This document shows, one piece after another, positions 24,400-33,099 of a stretch of DNA of 64,000 nt. The translations under genes were made by a program, and so were the position numbers. Every line of letters starts with the position of its first letter. Positions within the stretch are counted from its first letter, which is position 1. Below the pieces are notes generated by a model. It saw only the letters and a list, made by a program, of their open reading frames with translations, was not told the DNA's origin and searched no databases. Where the stretch lies: contig JAFVBA010000024.1 of NCBI GenBank assembly GCA_017480245.1, positions 62,001 to 126,000 of the forward strand. Direction: 5' to 3'. This DNA is from Bacteroidales bacterium. Lineage in GTDB: Bacteria; Bacteroidota; Bacteroidia; Bacteroidales; P3.

Positions 24400-25749
24400 T
24401 TAATAACGTATATTCTTTAGTATAATTGTATCAGTAGGGTTGGATGTTGAATTTTTTAAATTAAATTGTAATGTTTTAAAATAGTCTTTTATTAAATTAC
24501 AAAGGTCAATATGTTTTGTCAATGGCAGAACTTCTTCTTTATCATATACAGTGTGATATTCCAAATCCTCTTTACCTTCCGTATAAATAAAAAATGCAGG
24601 AACGTTTTTCTCAATAAACGGGCAGTGGTCGGAATTGCATGCATTGTCTTTGATTCTTATATTTGTAAATGCTTGTACTGAGTCATTAATATCGGTTAAT
24701 ATTTTTGATTTGTCAGGAATATTTTTACCATTAACTACACTTATTCCGTCAGAACCTGTTCCGCACATATCCAAATTAAGTAAGAATTTCACTTTATTTA
24801 AATCAAATAATGGATTTTCGGATGCAAATTTACTACCAAACAAACCTATCTCCTCGCCACTGCAAAACAAGAAAACCATGCTATATTTTTGAGGATTATT
24901 TGCGTAATACCGTACCAAATCAAGAGTAACTGCGACACCTGAAGCGTTATCGCTAGCACCTGGAAAGATTGCACTGCCGCACATTCCCAAATGGTCGTAA
25001 TGAGACATAATTATAAAACAGGAATCCTTGTATTCAGTACCGGGAATTATCGCCCAAATATTTTGAGTTTCGTATTTCTTATAGTAAGTAGAGAAAACTT
25101 TTAAATGAAGATAGTTTATTTTGTTTGTTTTCATAATTTCACCACTTAAGCATAAAGTCGGAAATGAAAAAAGAGAGGTACTTATTGGGTATTGCAACTT
25201 TTCGTAACCCTGAATTATAACAAGTTTTGGAAGAATCAATAATTTGTCTAATTCTCTTAAGAACAAAGAAATTTCTCTGTACGAGAGAATATTTTGATTG
25301 AAGATAATGACTTTATTTTCCAACTTCTGCTTATTATAATTTAATAATTTGTCTTTGTTATTAAAGATTAGACACTTTTCGTTTTTCAATTCAATATCAC
25401 AATTAGGCGAAAAACCATAGACAATATAGTCGTAACCTTCACGTTTTACGCTGTCTTTATGTCCGAATGCCAAAAATATGGAATCAATATTGTTTATACT
25501 TATGTTAAACGGCTGGTAGGTAAATTGTTTATTTGAAATAGTAAAATTATCATTCTTTCTGAAGCTGTTATTATACAATTCCTTTTCAATAATTGCAGCA
25601 GCTTTTTTATCTCCTTGCTTTACATAACCGCGACCACAAGTACTGCTATCCGTTAATTGCCTGACAATCTCACGTGCATAAGAATAACTTTGACAATATG
25701 CCAATACGCTACAAATAATAGTGATGATCAAAAAACTAAATTTCTTCAT
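24400..25749 (-). CDS. M28 family aminopeptidase
   Basis: This 449-residue protein is a zinc peptidase of family M28 with a signal peptide (about residues 1-20, cleaved near CQS). The two-zinc site is visible: SHYDHLG, GASDNASG, the catalytic GEEIGLFGS, LDMCG and a late YHTVYD His. A PA-like insert may lie between residues 110 and 220. It should remove N-terminal amino acids from peptides in the periplasm or outside. Upstream is a 364-bp spacer with an inverted repeat. Confidence 0.9.
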   Translation of the reverse strand: MKKFSFLIITIICSVLAYCQSYSYAREIVRQLTDSSTCGRGYVKQGDKKAAAIIEKELYNNSFRKNDNFTISNKQFTYQPFNISINNIDSIFLAFGHKDSVKREGYDYIVYGFSPNCDIELKNEKCLIFNNKDKLLNYNKQKLENKVIIFNQNILSYREISLFLRELDKLLILPKLVIIQGYEKLQYPISTSLFSFPTLCLSGEIMKTNKINYLHLKVFSTYYKKYETQNIWAIIPGTEYKDSCFIIMSHYDHLGMCGSAIFPGASDNASGVAVTLDLVRYYANNPQKYSMVFLFCSGEEIGLFGSKFASENPLFDLNKVKFLLNLDMCGTGSDGISVVNGKNIPDKSKILTDINDSVQAFTNIRIKDNACNSDHCPFIEKNVPAFFIYTEGKEDLEYHTVYDKEEVLPLTKHIDLCNLIKDYFKTLQFNLKNSTSNPTDTIILKNIRY

Positions 25750-26113
25750 AACTGTATTTTTTATCTCTTTAACTCTGCAAAGTTACAGATTTATTTCGTA
25801 TTGTACAAAGTTATAATAAACATATTGCACTTTAATATATTTTAATAAAGAAGAAAACTCTTGATTTCATATTACAATATAAAGAAAAAAAATTCGTAAA
25901 ATATAATATACATAATACCTCACTAAAATACTCTTTTCAGTGAAATAAAACTCCTTTTTAAAAAATTCTTTTGCATGATTATTTCAATAGAATATATTGT
26001 TGTAAAAATTGTTCGGCATAAGTAATCATTTTTAAGTAACAGCGTTTATAGAATATCGGAATTGCAAAATATAAAATGATTACTTATGATGAACAATTAG
26101 TATTTACTTACTT
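25750..26113. other. 364-bp intergenic region
   Basis: No gene is seen. The stretch is AT-rich, with a CACT...AGTG imperfect palindrome near 25921-25942 and the large inverted repeat at 26007-26098. The M28 promoter should lie in the first 100 bp; no firm element was found. Confidence 0.5.
26007..26098. repeat. 26-bp inverted repeat
   Basis: Arms 26007-26032 and 26073-26098 are complementary over 26 bp with two mismatches, with a 40-nt loop. It lies just 3' of the frameshifted lipoprotein gene. It lacks a clear T-run, so it is either an unusual terminator or a mobile palindrome. Confidence 0.75.
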
Positions 26114-26764
26114 TCAATCATCCCAATCTTTCTCCAATTTTACTCTGTAAATCCAAGAATTGTCATATTCATTATAAGATATATGGCATTCGAATGTTTT
26201 CTTATCAGCCTTAAAAATTCCTTCTACGAATTGACGCCAATTATTGATGTTTAATAAATTCACAGTATTGATAAAAGTAGAGTAGGAGTTGTATTCGTCA
26301 AGTTGATTTGACCATTCTTTTGCGATATATCCCTCAAAAGTCTTGTTTTGTGATAATTCGGAGGTGTATTTATCCATATTGACAAGGTTTTGTTTGAATA
26401 TAGGTATATATTTATTATCGTTTTTGGTGTATATATACATATACAAATTGTCAAAAGCCCCGAATTCAACTACAATTGAATCTTCACCTGAGATTTTAAT
26501 CCAATCGCCGTACTCACCGTCCCTAAAACCTGTATTCAACAGTGCTTGTTTTACTTTTAATGGGTCGGTACTCAGACATTTATTCATATCCGCCCAAGTA
26601 AATGTACCTGTTGAATTGTCAAAACTCAACTTCAGTTCCGTAGAAACTTGAAGATTGGTTACCTTTTGAATCTTTGCTGTCATTGTCATCACTGCACGCT
26701 GCAAATATTCCGAAAAATGCCGTTGCTAATACGGCAAACAAAATTTTTTGAACTGTTTGTTCAT
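26114..26764 (-). pseudogene. frameshifted lipoprotein gene
   Basis: From the ATG at 26764 the frame gives a classic lipoprotein start: MNKQFKKILFAVLAT, then FGIFAACSDDND with the lipobox Cys near residue 23. That frame ends at a TGA after about 45 codons. The remaining ~190 codons, with a coherent body (LSFDNSTGTFTWADMNKC... to KLEKDWDD), are read in the +1 frame and lack a natural start. So one frameshift separates signal peptide and body. Function unknown. Structured RNA copy 2 lies directly upstream. A sequencing or assembly error is the other explanation. Confidence 0.75.
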
Positions 26765-26790
26765 TTGTTTTAGTTTCTTCTGTGATTTCA

Positions 26791-26813
26791 AAAGAAAGGT
26801 CGCTCCCACGACC
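26791..26813 (-). terminator. terminator after structured RNA copy 2
   Basis: GGTCG (26798-26802) and CGACC (26809-26813) form a short GC stem followed on the minus strand by TTTCTTT. It could end the RNA before the lipoprotein start at 26764, or act as an attenuator. Confidence 0.5.
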
Positions 26814-26821
26814 GATTAAAT

Positions 26822-27043
26822 TATAAAAAGAAAGCGTGAAATCACATTATTTTATATCTCAAACTGAGGTGTGTGAGAAATTATTGATTAAATGACCTTT
26901 CCTATAAGATATAATGACAGTATAATTCACGCCAAACAAAAGGCGTAACAAGACCATCATGCCCAACTTGATAGGAAAAAGTTCTCACACTTTCAGTTTC
27001 AAGTTATAAAGCATAAACGCTTCCGCTTATAACCCGATAAGCA
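26822..27043 (-). ncRNA. structured RNA element, copy 2
   Basis: This is a diverged copy of the element at 9170-9392, read on the minus strand. The 5' hairpin is 27025-27042 (GCTTAT/ATAAGC). Helices: 27017-27022 with 26832-26837 (same ACGCTT/AAGCGT), 26993-26999 with 26861-26867, 26982-26990 with 26871-26879, 26971-26978 with 26898-26905, and 26942-26946 with 26929-26933 (same GGCGT/ACGCC). Unpaired blocks such as AAGTTATAAAGCA and GATATAATGA (plus strand) are conserved with copy 1. A -7-like TACTTTTA is at 27048-27055. Confidence 0.7.
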
Positions 27044-27130
27044 ATTGTAAAAGTACGAAAGTGTTTTAAAACAGAGAGAAATATATTGTAAATTTTATGG
27101 TTATATTATCAAATAATGTGATAGTTGCTA

Positions 27131-27160
27131 TTGTCAATAAAAAATAAATTCGTAATTTTG
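27131..27160 (+). promoter_or_regulatory. hutU promoter
   Basis: A TTG core at 27131-27133 and TAATTTTG at 27153-27160 lie 19 nt apart, the usual Bacteroidetes layout, about 42 nt before the hutU start. Confidence 0.75.
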
Positions 27161-27201
27161 CAAGTCAAATTATAGATAATAACAAGAAAAATATAATAAA
27201 A

Positions 27202-29199
27202 ATGGATTTTAAACAGGCGATTTTGGAAGGTATTCCGGATTATTTACCGGCTAAAAAACCTTATGACACAAACATTAACCATGCTCCTAAACGTAAAGAC
27301 ATACTTACAAAGGAGCAGAAGAAGTTAGCATTGAAGAATGCGTTGAGATATTTCCCTCAAAAGTTTCATGCAGAACTTGCACCCGAGTTTTTGGAAGAAT
27401 TGGAAACGTACGGACGTATTTATATGTACCGTTACCGTCCTGATTACGACATGTACGCCCGCAGTATTGACGAATATCCTGCCAAAAGCAGACAGGCAGC
27501 GGCTATAATGCTGATGATACAAAACAATTTAGACCCTGCGGTAGCACAACATCCGCACGAGTTGATTGTTTATGGCGGAAACGGAGCGGCATTTCAAAAT
27601 TGGGCACAGTACCGTCTGGCTATGAAATATTTGGCAACGATGACGGACGAACAAACTTTGGTTATGTATTCCGGACATCCGATGGGATTGTATCCTTCCC
27701 ACAAAGAAGCACCGCGTGTTGTGGTAACAAACGGTATGGTTATACCTAACTACTCCAAACAAGATGATTACGAACGCTACAACGCACTCGGAGTTTCGCA
27801 ATACGGACAAATGACGGCAGGTTCTTATATGTACATCGGTCCGCAGGGCATTGTACACGGGACAACTATCACTGTATTGAACGCAGGCCGTAAGGTATCA
27901 AAACACGGTGAGGGTTTGGCAGGCAAGTTGTTCGTTACGGCAGGTCTTGGCGGCATGTCGGGAGCTCAACCAAAGGCAGGAAATATTGCAGGCGTTGTTT
28001 CCATAACCGCAGAAATCAATCCGAAAGCAACATACAAGAGAAAAGAACAAGGATGGGTAGATGAGGTCTATTCAAACCTTGATGAGTTGATGGCAAGAGT
28101 TAAAAAGGCACAGGAGAATAAGGAAGTTGTGTCTTTTGCATACGACGGCAATGTCGTCGATTTGTGGGAATATCTTGCAGAACATAATATTAAAGTTGAT
28201 TTAGGCTCTGACCAAACTTCGCTTCACAATCCTTACGCAGGCGGATACTATCCTGTCGGTCTTACATTGGAAGAAAGCCAAAAGATGATGGCGGAAAATC
28301 CTACGCAATTCAAAGAAGAAATTGCCAAAACCTTACGCCGTCACGTTGCAGCCATAAATAAACTGACTGCACAGGGAATGTATTTCTTTGATTACGGTAA
28401 TGCTTTTCTTTTGGAGGCAAGCCGTGCAGGTGCTGACATAATGAAAGAAGACGGAACGTTCAAATATCCTTCTTATGTACAGGATATAATGGGTCCGATG
28501 TGCTTTGATTACGGTTTCGGTCCGTTCCGTTGGGTTTGTACGAGCGGAAAACCTGAGGATTTGGATGCTTCCGACCACATTGCAATGGAAGTATTGGAAG
28601 AGATTGCGAAGAACTCTCCTAAGGAAATACAACAGCAGATGCGTGATAACATCCAATGGATAAAAGGTGCGAAAGAAAATCATTTGGTTGTCGGTTCGCA
28701 GGCACGAATACTTTATGCAGACTGCGAAGGCCGTACAAAGATAGCGTTGGCATTCAACAAAGCAATACGTGAAGGCAGAATATCGGCTCCTATTGTGTTA
28801 GGACGCGACCACCACGACGTTTCCGGTACTGATTCTCCGTTCAGAGAAACTTCCAATATATACGACGGTTCGCAATTCTGTGCAGATATGGCGGTACAAA
28901 ACGTTATCGGCGATTCGTTCCGCGGTGCTACATGGGTAAGTGTTCACAATGGCGGCGGCGTTGGTTGGGGAGAAGTAATCAACGGCGGATTCGGAATGGC
29001 TATTGACGGAACAACAGAAGCAGACCGCAGAATAAGCAATATGCTTTATTGGGATGTTAATAACGGAATCTCAAGAAGAAGTTGGGCAAGAAATGAAGGT
29101 GCAATGTTTGCCATAAAACGTGCAATGGATATGAATCCTAACCTAACGGTAACTCTACCGAACTTAACCGACGAGGCATTTATCAATTCTTTATTTTAA
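27202..29199 (+). CDS. hutU: urocanate hydratase
   Basis: This 665-residue enzyme adds water to urocanate, giving imidazolonepropionate in histidine breakdown, with NAD+ as an electrophile. Seen are NNLDPAVAQHPHELIVYGG split near residue 113, the TAGSYMYIGPQGIVHGTT block, FVTAGLGGMSGAQPKAG, and the NAD site with RDHHDVSGTDSPFRET. Length matches the long Bacteroidota form. No other hut genes (hutH, hutI, ftcD) are next to it. It has its own promoter and terminator. Confidence 0.95.
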   Translation: MDFKQAILEGIPDYLPAKKPYDTNINHAPKRKDILTKEQKKLALKNALRYFPQKFHAELAPEFLEELETYGRIYMYRYRPDYDMYARSIDEYPAKSRQAAAIMLMIQNNLDPAVAQHPHELIVYGGNGAAFQNWAQYRLAMKYLATMTDEQTLVMYSGHPMGLYPSHKEAPRVVVTNGMVIPNYSKQDDYERYNALGVSQYGQMTAGSYMYIGPQGIVHGTTITVLNAGRKVSKHGEGLAGKLFVTAGLGGMSGAQPKAGNIAGVVSITAEINPKATYKRKEQGWVDEVYSNLDELMARVKKAQENKEVVSFAYDGNVVDLWEYLAEHNIKVDLGSDQTSLHNPYAGGYYPVGLTLEESQKMMAENPTQFKEEIAKTLRRHVAAINKLTAQGMYFFDYGNAFLLEASRAGADIMKEDGTFKYPSYVQDIMGPMCFDYGFGPFRWVCTSGKPEDLDASDHIAMEVLEEIAKNSPKEIQQQMRDNIQWIKGAKENHLVVGSQARILYADCEGRTKIALAFNKAIREGRISAPIVLGRDHHDVSGTDSPFRETSNIYDGSQFCADMAVQNVIGDSFRGATWVSVHNGGGVGWGEVINGGFGMAIDGTTEADRRISNMLYWDVNNGISRRSWARNEGAMFAIKRAMDMNPNLTVTLPNLTDEAFINSLF

Positions 29200-29223
29200 T
29201 ATAAGGTAAAGAATATTTATAGT

Positions 29224-29257
29224 AAAAAGGCAGAGATTTTATTTCTCTGCCTTTTTT
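29224..29257 (+). terminator. hutU terminator
   Basis: Perfect arms AAAAAGGCAGAGA (29224-29236) and TCTCTGCCTTTTT (29244-29256) with a T-run after them. Confidence 0.9.
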
Positions 29258-29302
29258 GTTTCTACAATTATTTTCAATAATCCGTAAGAGGAATAGTATA
29301 AA

Positions 29303-29587
29303 CTAACTGAGCAATTCCGTATAGTTTTGCATAGAATTAGCACCTAATGCTGTCCCTAATTTAGATAACAAATTTATTTCGTTGGGTGTTAGATTCTCTT
29401 TCCTTACCCATACGCATAAATCAGGATTATTCTTACACTGATTTAAATCCAATTCATATACTCCGTAAAAGTCAAAAGTTTCACTGTTAAACCTTTAATA
29501 AAAACTATACGGGGTTTAGGATTGTTTTTATTTCCTGCAATTAATGAAGGGTTGAATATGCTATATTCATATATCTAACTTTTTCAT
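29303..29587 (-). pseudogene. decayed small gene, two frameshifts
   Basis: Joining three reading frames gives a ~95-residue protein: an ATG at 29587 (MKKLDI, then TGA), a second frame reading YEYSIFNPSLIAGN to PRIVFIKGL, and a third reading NSETFDFYGVYELDLN down to the stop at 29303 (ALGANSMQNYTELLS). The two frame changes lie near 29570 and 29490. I do not recognise the family. The coherent composition across frames is the reason to call it a former gene. Confidence 0.55.
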
Positions 29588-29591
29588 TTTA

Positions 29592-29819
29592 CTAAACTTT
29601 TTTAATTTTTATAAAAATAACGAATCTATCCAGTTTTGATAACACGAATGACATTTGTTTTTTGAATGGTCTTGTACATTCATGCCATTCTCCGAAAGCA
29701 TCAAGGTATCCACCGTCACCTTTGCACTTCGTACAACCGTCACCACCGCAATTTTCACAGACATTTTTCCTCGTGCTGCTTTTCTTTGTTATACCTTTAC
29801 CGTTATAATAATATAAGTC
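29592..29819 (-). pseudogene. cysteine-rich fragment without start codon
   Basis: A 76-codon frame lies in phase with, but after, the tandem stops TAG-TAA that end the lipoprotein gene at 29823. It carries VCENCGGDGCTKCKGDGG, two CxxCxGDG-like knuckles similar to the DnaJ zinc centre, then EWHECTRP. It has no ATG, GTG or TTG start at its 5' end. It may be a lost downstream gene or the lost 3' part of the lipoprotein gene. Confidence 0.45.
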
Positions 29820-29822
29820 TTA

Positions 29823-30401
29823 CTAGATTAATGGACGATTCTTTTTTATATGATGATAATAATATTTAAGAGATTCACCTTTACCCCAATCATAACGTTC
29901 CTGCCATTCAAACTCCTCTTTACCGTGTTTATGTTCATCCTGTCTATTGCATTTTTCCAATTTATCGTAAAGATACGGCACCATTTTTTGCATTTCTACA
30001 TATTTCATTCCGTATTGCCTTTCTGCAATTGCAAAATAAAGTTCAACGCTTCCTTTGATAACGTAAATATCATGCGACGAATAGTCTTTGGGTGCTTTGT
30101 AATCGGCTGTAAAACGTACAATTCTTTCTCCCTGTGATGTGGTGTATTCGTCCCATTTCGGCGAAGAGAAATACTGATAACCCTCAAGCATTCTGCCGAC
30201 TTTCACGGTCGGATATTCAGGAAAAACATAGTCCTTGACAAATTGGATATTATCAGATTTGGTTTCTATTTCCGGTTCCTCAATTACAATTTGTTCTGTT
30301 TTGCTTTGCTGTTGCAATGATGGGCCGTCGCACGCTGTAAACAATAATGCCAATCCGCACGGTGCAAGTTTGAAAATCGTTTTTATTGCGTTCTTCTCCA
30401 T
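29823..30401 (-). CDS. putative lipoprotein (192 aa)
   Basis: This lipoprotein of unknown function starts MEKNAIKTIF, with a hydrophobic core and lipobox LLFTACDG (Cys near residue 24). Further ATGs at 30410 would add three residues. The body is charged, with YPTVKVGRMLEGYQYFSS and a Tyr-, His-rich end. It overlaps the stop of the upstream 94-residue gene by about 19 nt. The stop is TAG with TAA immediately after, and a Cys-rich fragment follows in phase. Confidence 0.6.
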   Translation of the reverse strand: MEKNAIKTIFKLAPCGLALLFTACDGPSLQQQSKTEQIVIEEPEIETKSDNIQFVKDYVFPEYPTVKVGRMLEGYQYFSSPKWDEYTTSQGERIVRFTADYKAPKDYSSHDIYVIKGSVELYFAIAERQYGMKYVEMQKMVPYLYDKLEKCNRQDEHKHGKEEFEWQERYDWGKGESLKYYYHHIKKNRPLI

Positions 30402-30667
30402 AATGCACAAGGTGTGATGTTGGTTAATATGTTTTCACTTTCACTGTCACCGATTCTTTCAATATAAAGGTCGTCATCGTGTTTTGCAAGGAACATTCCG
30501 ATTTGTCTGTCAAGCTCTCTGACAGCAACTCTTACCTGTCTGTTTCTTGCCAATCCGCTTATGTATTCCGCAGGATAGGATGCGATGTATTGTTTTATGA
30601 AATCATGCGAATCAAATTCTTTTTGCATTAAGCTGATAACGGCTTTTGCGTCATTTATTCTTACCAT
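30383..30667 (-). CDS. hypothetical protein (94 aa)
   Basis: I do not recognise this 94-residue soluble protein. It is mixed helix and strand, with an Arg-rich centre (ARNRQVRVAVRELDRQ) and an acidic segment (KHDDDLYIERIGDSESE). It lies 27 nt downstream of the 76-residue membrane gene and overlaps the lipoprotein start, so the three are probably one operon. Confidence 0.5.
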   Translation of the reverse strand: MVRINDAKAVISLMQKEFDSHDFIKQYIASYPAEYISGLARNRQVRVAVRELDRQIGMFLAKHDDDLYIERIGDSESENILTNITPCALWRRTQ

Positions 30668-30694
30668 AATAAAAAAATTTTTGATGTTATTGTA

Positions 30695-30925
30695 TTATTT
30701 CTTTTCTTCGTTGTCTTTTTCAAAGGAAACCGTAATTTTAGGTACGGAAGTCAAACTCAACACTCCCATAAAAATCAGTACTATTCCCGGATATACTTCA
30801 AATACAGTTGTACCCTCTATAATAGCAAGATCCAAACCGGCAAGTATACACACAACAGCTATAGGTATATGAAGCACACTGCGTTGAACTTTTACCTTGA
30901 TTTTTTTGTCTTTTAATTCTTCCAT
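30695..30925 (-). CDS. small membrane protein (76 aa)
   Basis: This 76-residue protein has a basic N-terminal segment (KDKKIKVKVQRS) and two hydrophobic helices (about residues 18-36 and 42-60), with a charged tail. No family is recognised. It is first of a three-gene minus-strand group ending at 29823. Confidence 0.5.
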   Translation of the reverse strand: MEELKDKKIKVKVQRSVLHIPIAVVCILAGLDLAIIEGTTVFEVYPGIVLIFMGVLSLTSVPKITVSFEKDNEEKK

Positions 30926-30970
30926 TTTATTGATTTTATTTGTTAAAGTTTATTTTCCGATAATGAACGT

Positions 30971-31005
30971 AAAAAAGCAGACAAGTGTTGCACTTATCTG
31001 TTTTT
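30971..31005. terminator. bidirectional terminator hairpin
   Basis: CAGACAAGTG (30978-30987) and CACTTATCTG (30991-31000) pair with one wobble. A6 precedes and T5 follows, so it works on both strands. On the minus strand it falls between the 32-residue small gene and the 30925 gene, ending the short transcript. Confidence 0.65.
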
Positions 31006-31053
31006 CGGTTTTGATTATTAAGACGTAAGAAATTTATCTTACAAACTGAATTT

Positions 31054-31152
31054 TTATTTTCTTGAGCAGAACATAAATCCCCCCCATATAGTTCTAAATG
31101 AGGTAGTTAGAATATTATTTTGAGGGTTTGTATGTAAAATTTGTTCAGTCAT
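31054..31152 (-). CDS. possible 32-residue microprotein
   Basis: An ATG at 31152 opens 32 codons (MTEQILHTNPQNNI to MFCSRK) and ends TAA. It lies about 14 nt after the start predicted from the -7 element TACCTTTG at 31173-31180. A terminator (30971-31005) follows. A run of seven G (TGGGGGGGA) within it could slip in replication. It could also be a leader peptide or chance. No family is recognised. Confidence 0.4.
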   Translation of the reverse strand: MTEQILHTNPQNNILTTSFRTIWGGFMFCSRK

Positions 31153-31172
31153 AAAATCTTGTTTTACGGTTG

Positions 31173-31204
31173 CAAAGGTACAATTATTTTTTTGAATGAC
31201 ACAA
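31173..31204 (-). promoter_or_regulatory. promoter of the small gene
   Basis: On the minus strand TACCTTTG (31173-31180) matches TAnnTTTG. A TTG core lies at 31202-31204, 21 nt away. It overlaps the divergent sppA promoter region. Confidence 0.55.
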
Positions 31205-31286
31205 CAAAAGGTAAAATTTTCGTAATTTTGTACGCTCATTAGTAATAATAAAAAAATCAATAATTAACAGATAATAGATAACAACA

Positions 31287-33074
31287 ATGAAACAGTTTTT
31301 TAAATTCCTTTTTGCCTCCTGTTTAGGCAGCGGTTTGGCAATGATACTTTCGTTTTTTATAATCTTCGGAATTATCTCCTCAATGATAGCATCCGTTTCC
31401 AAAAACAGCGATGACGTTAAGGTAAAAGACAACTCCATTTTGGTTATTGACCTTTCCAATCCTGTGTATGACCGTGAAATAGAAGATATTTCATCAATGC
31501 TTTCTACGGACGGCATAAACAATAAAGCAATAGGACTTACGGAGTTTATGCAAGTGATAGACAAGGCGAAAAATGACAAAAACATCAAAGCCATAATGCT
31601 TAATCTTTCAACATTTCAGGCAAACGGTGTAGCAACAGCACAGGAAATAAGAGAAGTGTTGGAAGATTTCAAAGCAAGCGGCAAAAAGATTTATGCATAC
31701 GGAGATATGATTGACCAAAAATCATATTACATCGCAACCGTTGCGGATAAGATTATGGTAAATCCTGCGGGTATGGTAACTTTGTCGGGACTTGGCGGTG
31801 AAGTTATGTATTACAAGGATTTGATTACCAAACTTGACATTGACGTTGATTTAATCCGTCCTGTCAGCAACGCATACAAATCGGCAGGAGAGACATATAC
31901 TATGAATCACATGTCGGATTCCAACCGCATTCAGACACGTCAGTATCTGAACTCTATTTGGAGCGTTCTGTCTTCGCAAATGGCTCAGGCAAGAGGTATT
32001 GATGAGGTGAAATTCAACAATTTGATTGCATCTTTGCAAGGTTTTCTTCCGCAGGATGCTTACAATAATAAATTAATAGATTACCTTGGTTTCAAATCCG
32101 ATTATAAGGACACTATAAACAAAGAAGTCATTGCAAAGAATAAACTTTCGGCTAAAACAAAGATTAATTACATTTCATATAATAAGTACCGCAAAACTGT
32201 AACTGATATAAACAAATCACAGAATGAAAACATTGCCATAGTATATGCTTACGGCAATGTCAATCAAGGCAAGGGCAGTGATTTGAGTATAGGCAGCGAA
32301 ACGGTATGTAAAGCAATTGAGAAAGCGGCTAATAATGACAAAGTGAAGGCTATTGTTTTGAGAGTAAATTCTCCGGGAGGCGATGCCATAGCCAGCGAAT
32401 TGATTACAAACGAAGTAATAAAGGCTAAAAAGAAAAAGCCTGTCATCATTTCAATGGGCGATGTGGCTGCATCGGCTGGTTATGAAATGTCATCAAATGC
32501 TTCTTACATCATTGCAAACCAAACAACTATCACAGGCTCTATAGGAGTTTTCGGCGTAATTCCAAACTTCGGCAGAGCATTAAAAAATAAGATAGGAATA
32601 ACTTTTGATACGGTGAAAACGCATGCTAACAGTAATCCGATAAGTGTATTTACCCCGATGACAGCAGAAGCAAAGGCAATGATGCAACGCAACGTAGAAA
32701 ACTTTTATACTAACTTTATTACAAAAGTTGCGCAGGGTAGGGGCAAGACTCCTGAATATATCAACACCATTGCAAAAGGCAGAGTTTGGAGTGGTATAGA
32801 CGCTAAACCAATCGGCCTTGTCGATGAATTCGGAGGACTAAAGAAAGCAATCCAAGTGGCTGCAAACAAGGCAAATCTGAAATCTTACGGCATCGTTACC
32901 TATCCTAAAACTATGGGTATCTTAGAACAGATTATGGATAATTCTTCCGAAGAAGTTAAAATGAAATCTTTGACTAAGGAATTAGGAAAACCTTATTATT
33001 TTTTCTTGCAACTGAAGGATATAAGCGAAATGCAAGGCGTTCAAATGCGTATGGATTACATTATAAACTTCTAA
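31287..33074 (+). CDS. sppA: signal peptide peptidase SppA, 67K type
   Basis: This 595-residue inner-membrane serine peptidase degrades signal peptides left after secretion. One membrane helix is at about residues 8-35. Two tandem protease-like domains follow. The catalytic Lys is in the first half near MIDQKSYYIATVADKI (about residue 145), and the nucleophilic Ser lies in the second half near DVAASAGYEMSSNASY (about residue 394). This split Ser-Lys dyad is typical of the long form. The T9SS cargo gene follows 25 nt downstream. Confidence 0.93.
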   Translation: MKQFFKFLFASCLGSGLAMILSFFIIFGIISSMIASVSKNSDDVKVKDNSILVIDLSNPVYDREIEDISSMLSTDGINNKAIGLTEFMQVIDKAKNDKNIKAIMLNLSTFQANGVATAQEIREVLEDFKASGKKIYAYGDMIDQKSYYIATVADKIMVNPAGMVTLSGLGGEVMYYKDLITKLDIDVDLIRPVSNAYKSAGETYTMNHMSDSNRIQTRQYLNSIWSVLSSQMAQARGIDEVKFNNLIASLQGFLPQDAYNNKLIDYLGFKSDYKDTINKEVIAKNKLSAKTKINYISYNKYRKTVTDINKSQNENIAIVYAYGNVNQGKGSDLSIGSETVCKAIEKAANNDKVKAIVLRVNSPGGDAIASELITNEVIKAKKKKPVIISMGDVAASAGYEMSSNASYIIANQTTITGSIGVFGVIPNFGRALKNKIGITFDTVKTHANSNPISVFTPMTAEAKAMMQRNVENFYTNFITKVAQGRGKTPEYINTIAKGRVWSGIDAKPIGLVDEFGGLKKAIQVAANKANLKSYGIVTYPKTMGILEQIMDNSSEEVKMKSLTKELGKPYYFFLQLKDISEMQGVQMRMDYIINF

Positions 33075-33099
33075 AAACGACATAAAACCTTAATTTGCA

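Larger units (their letters stand above)
30926..31286. other. 361-bp divergent spacer
   Basis: It contains the hairpin at 30971-31005, a possible 32-residue gene (31054-31152), its promoter, and the sppA -7 element TAATTTTG at 31223-31230. Nothing else is evident. Confidence 0.5.

Noticed and set aside
26680..26764. Programmed frameshift in the lipoprotein
   Set aside because: No clear slippery heptamer with a downstream structure is seen; simple mutation is enough.
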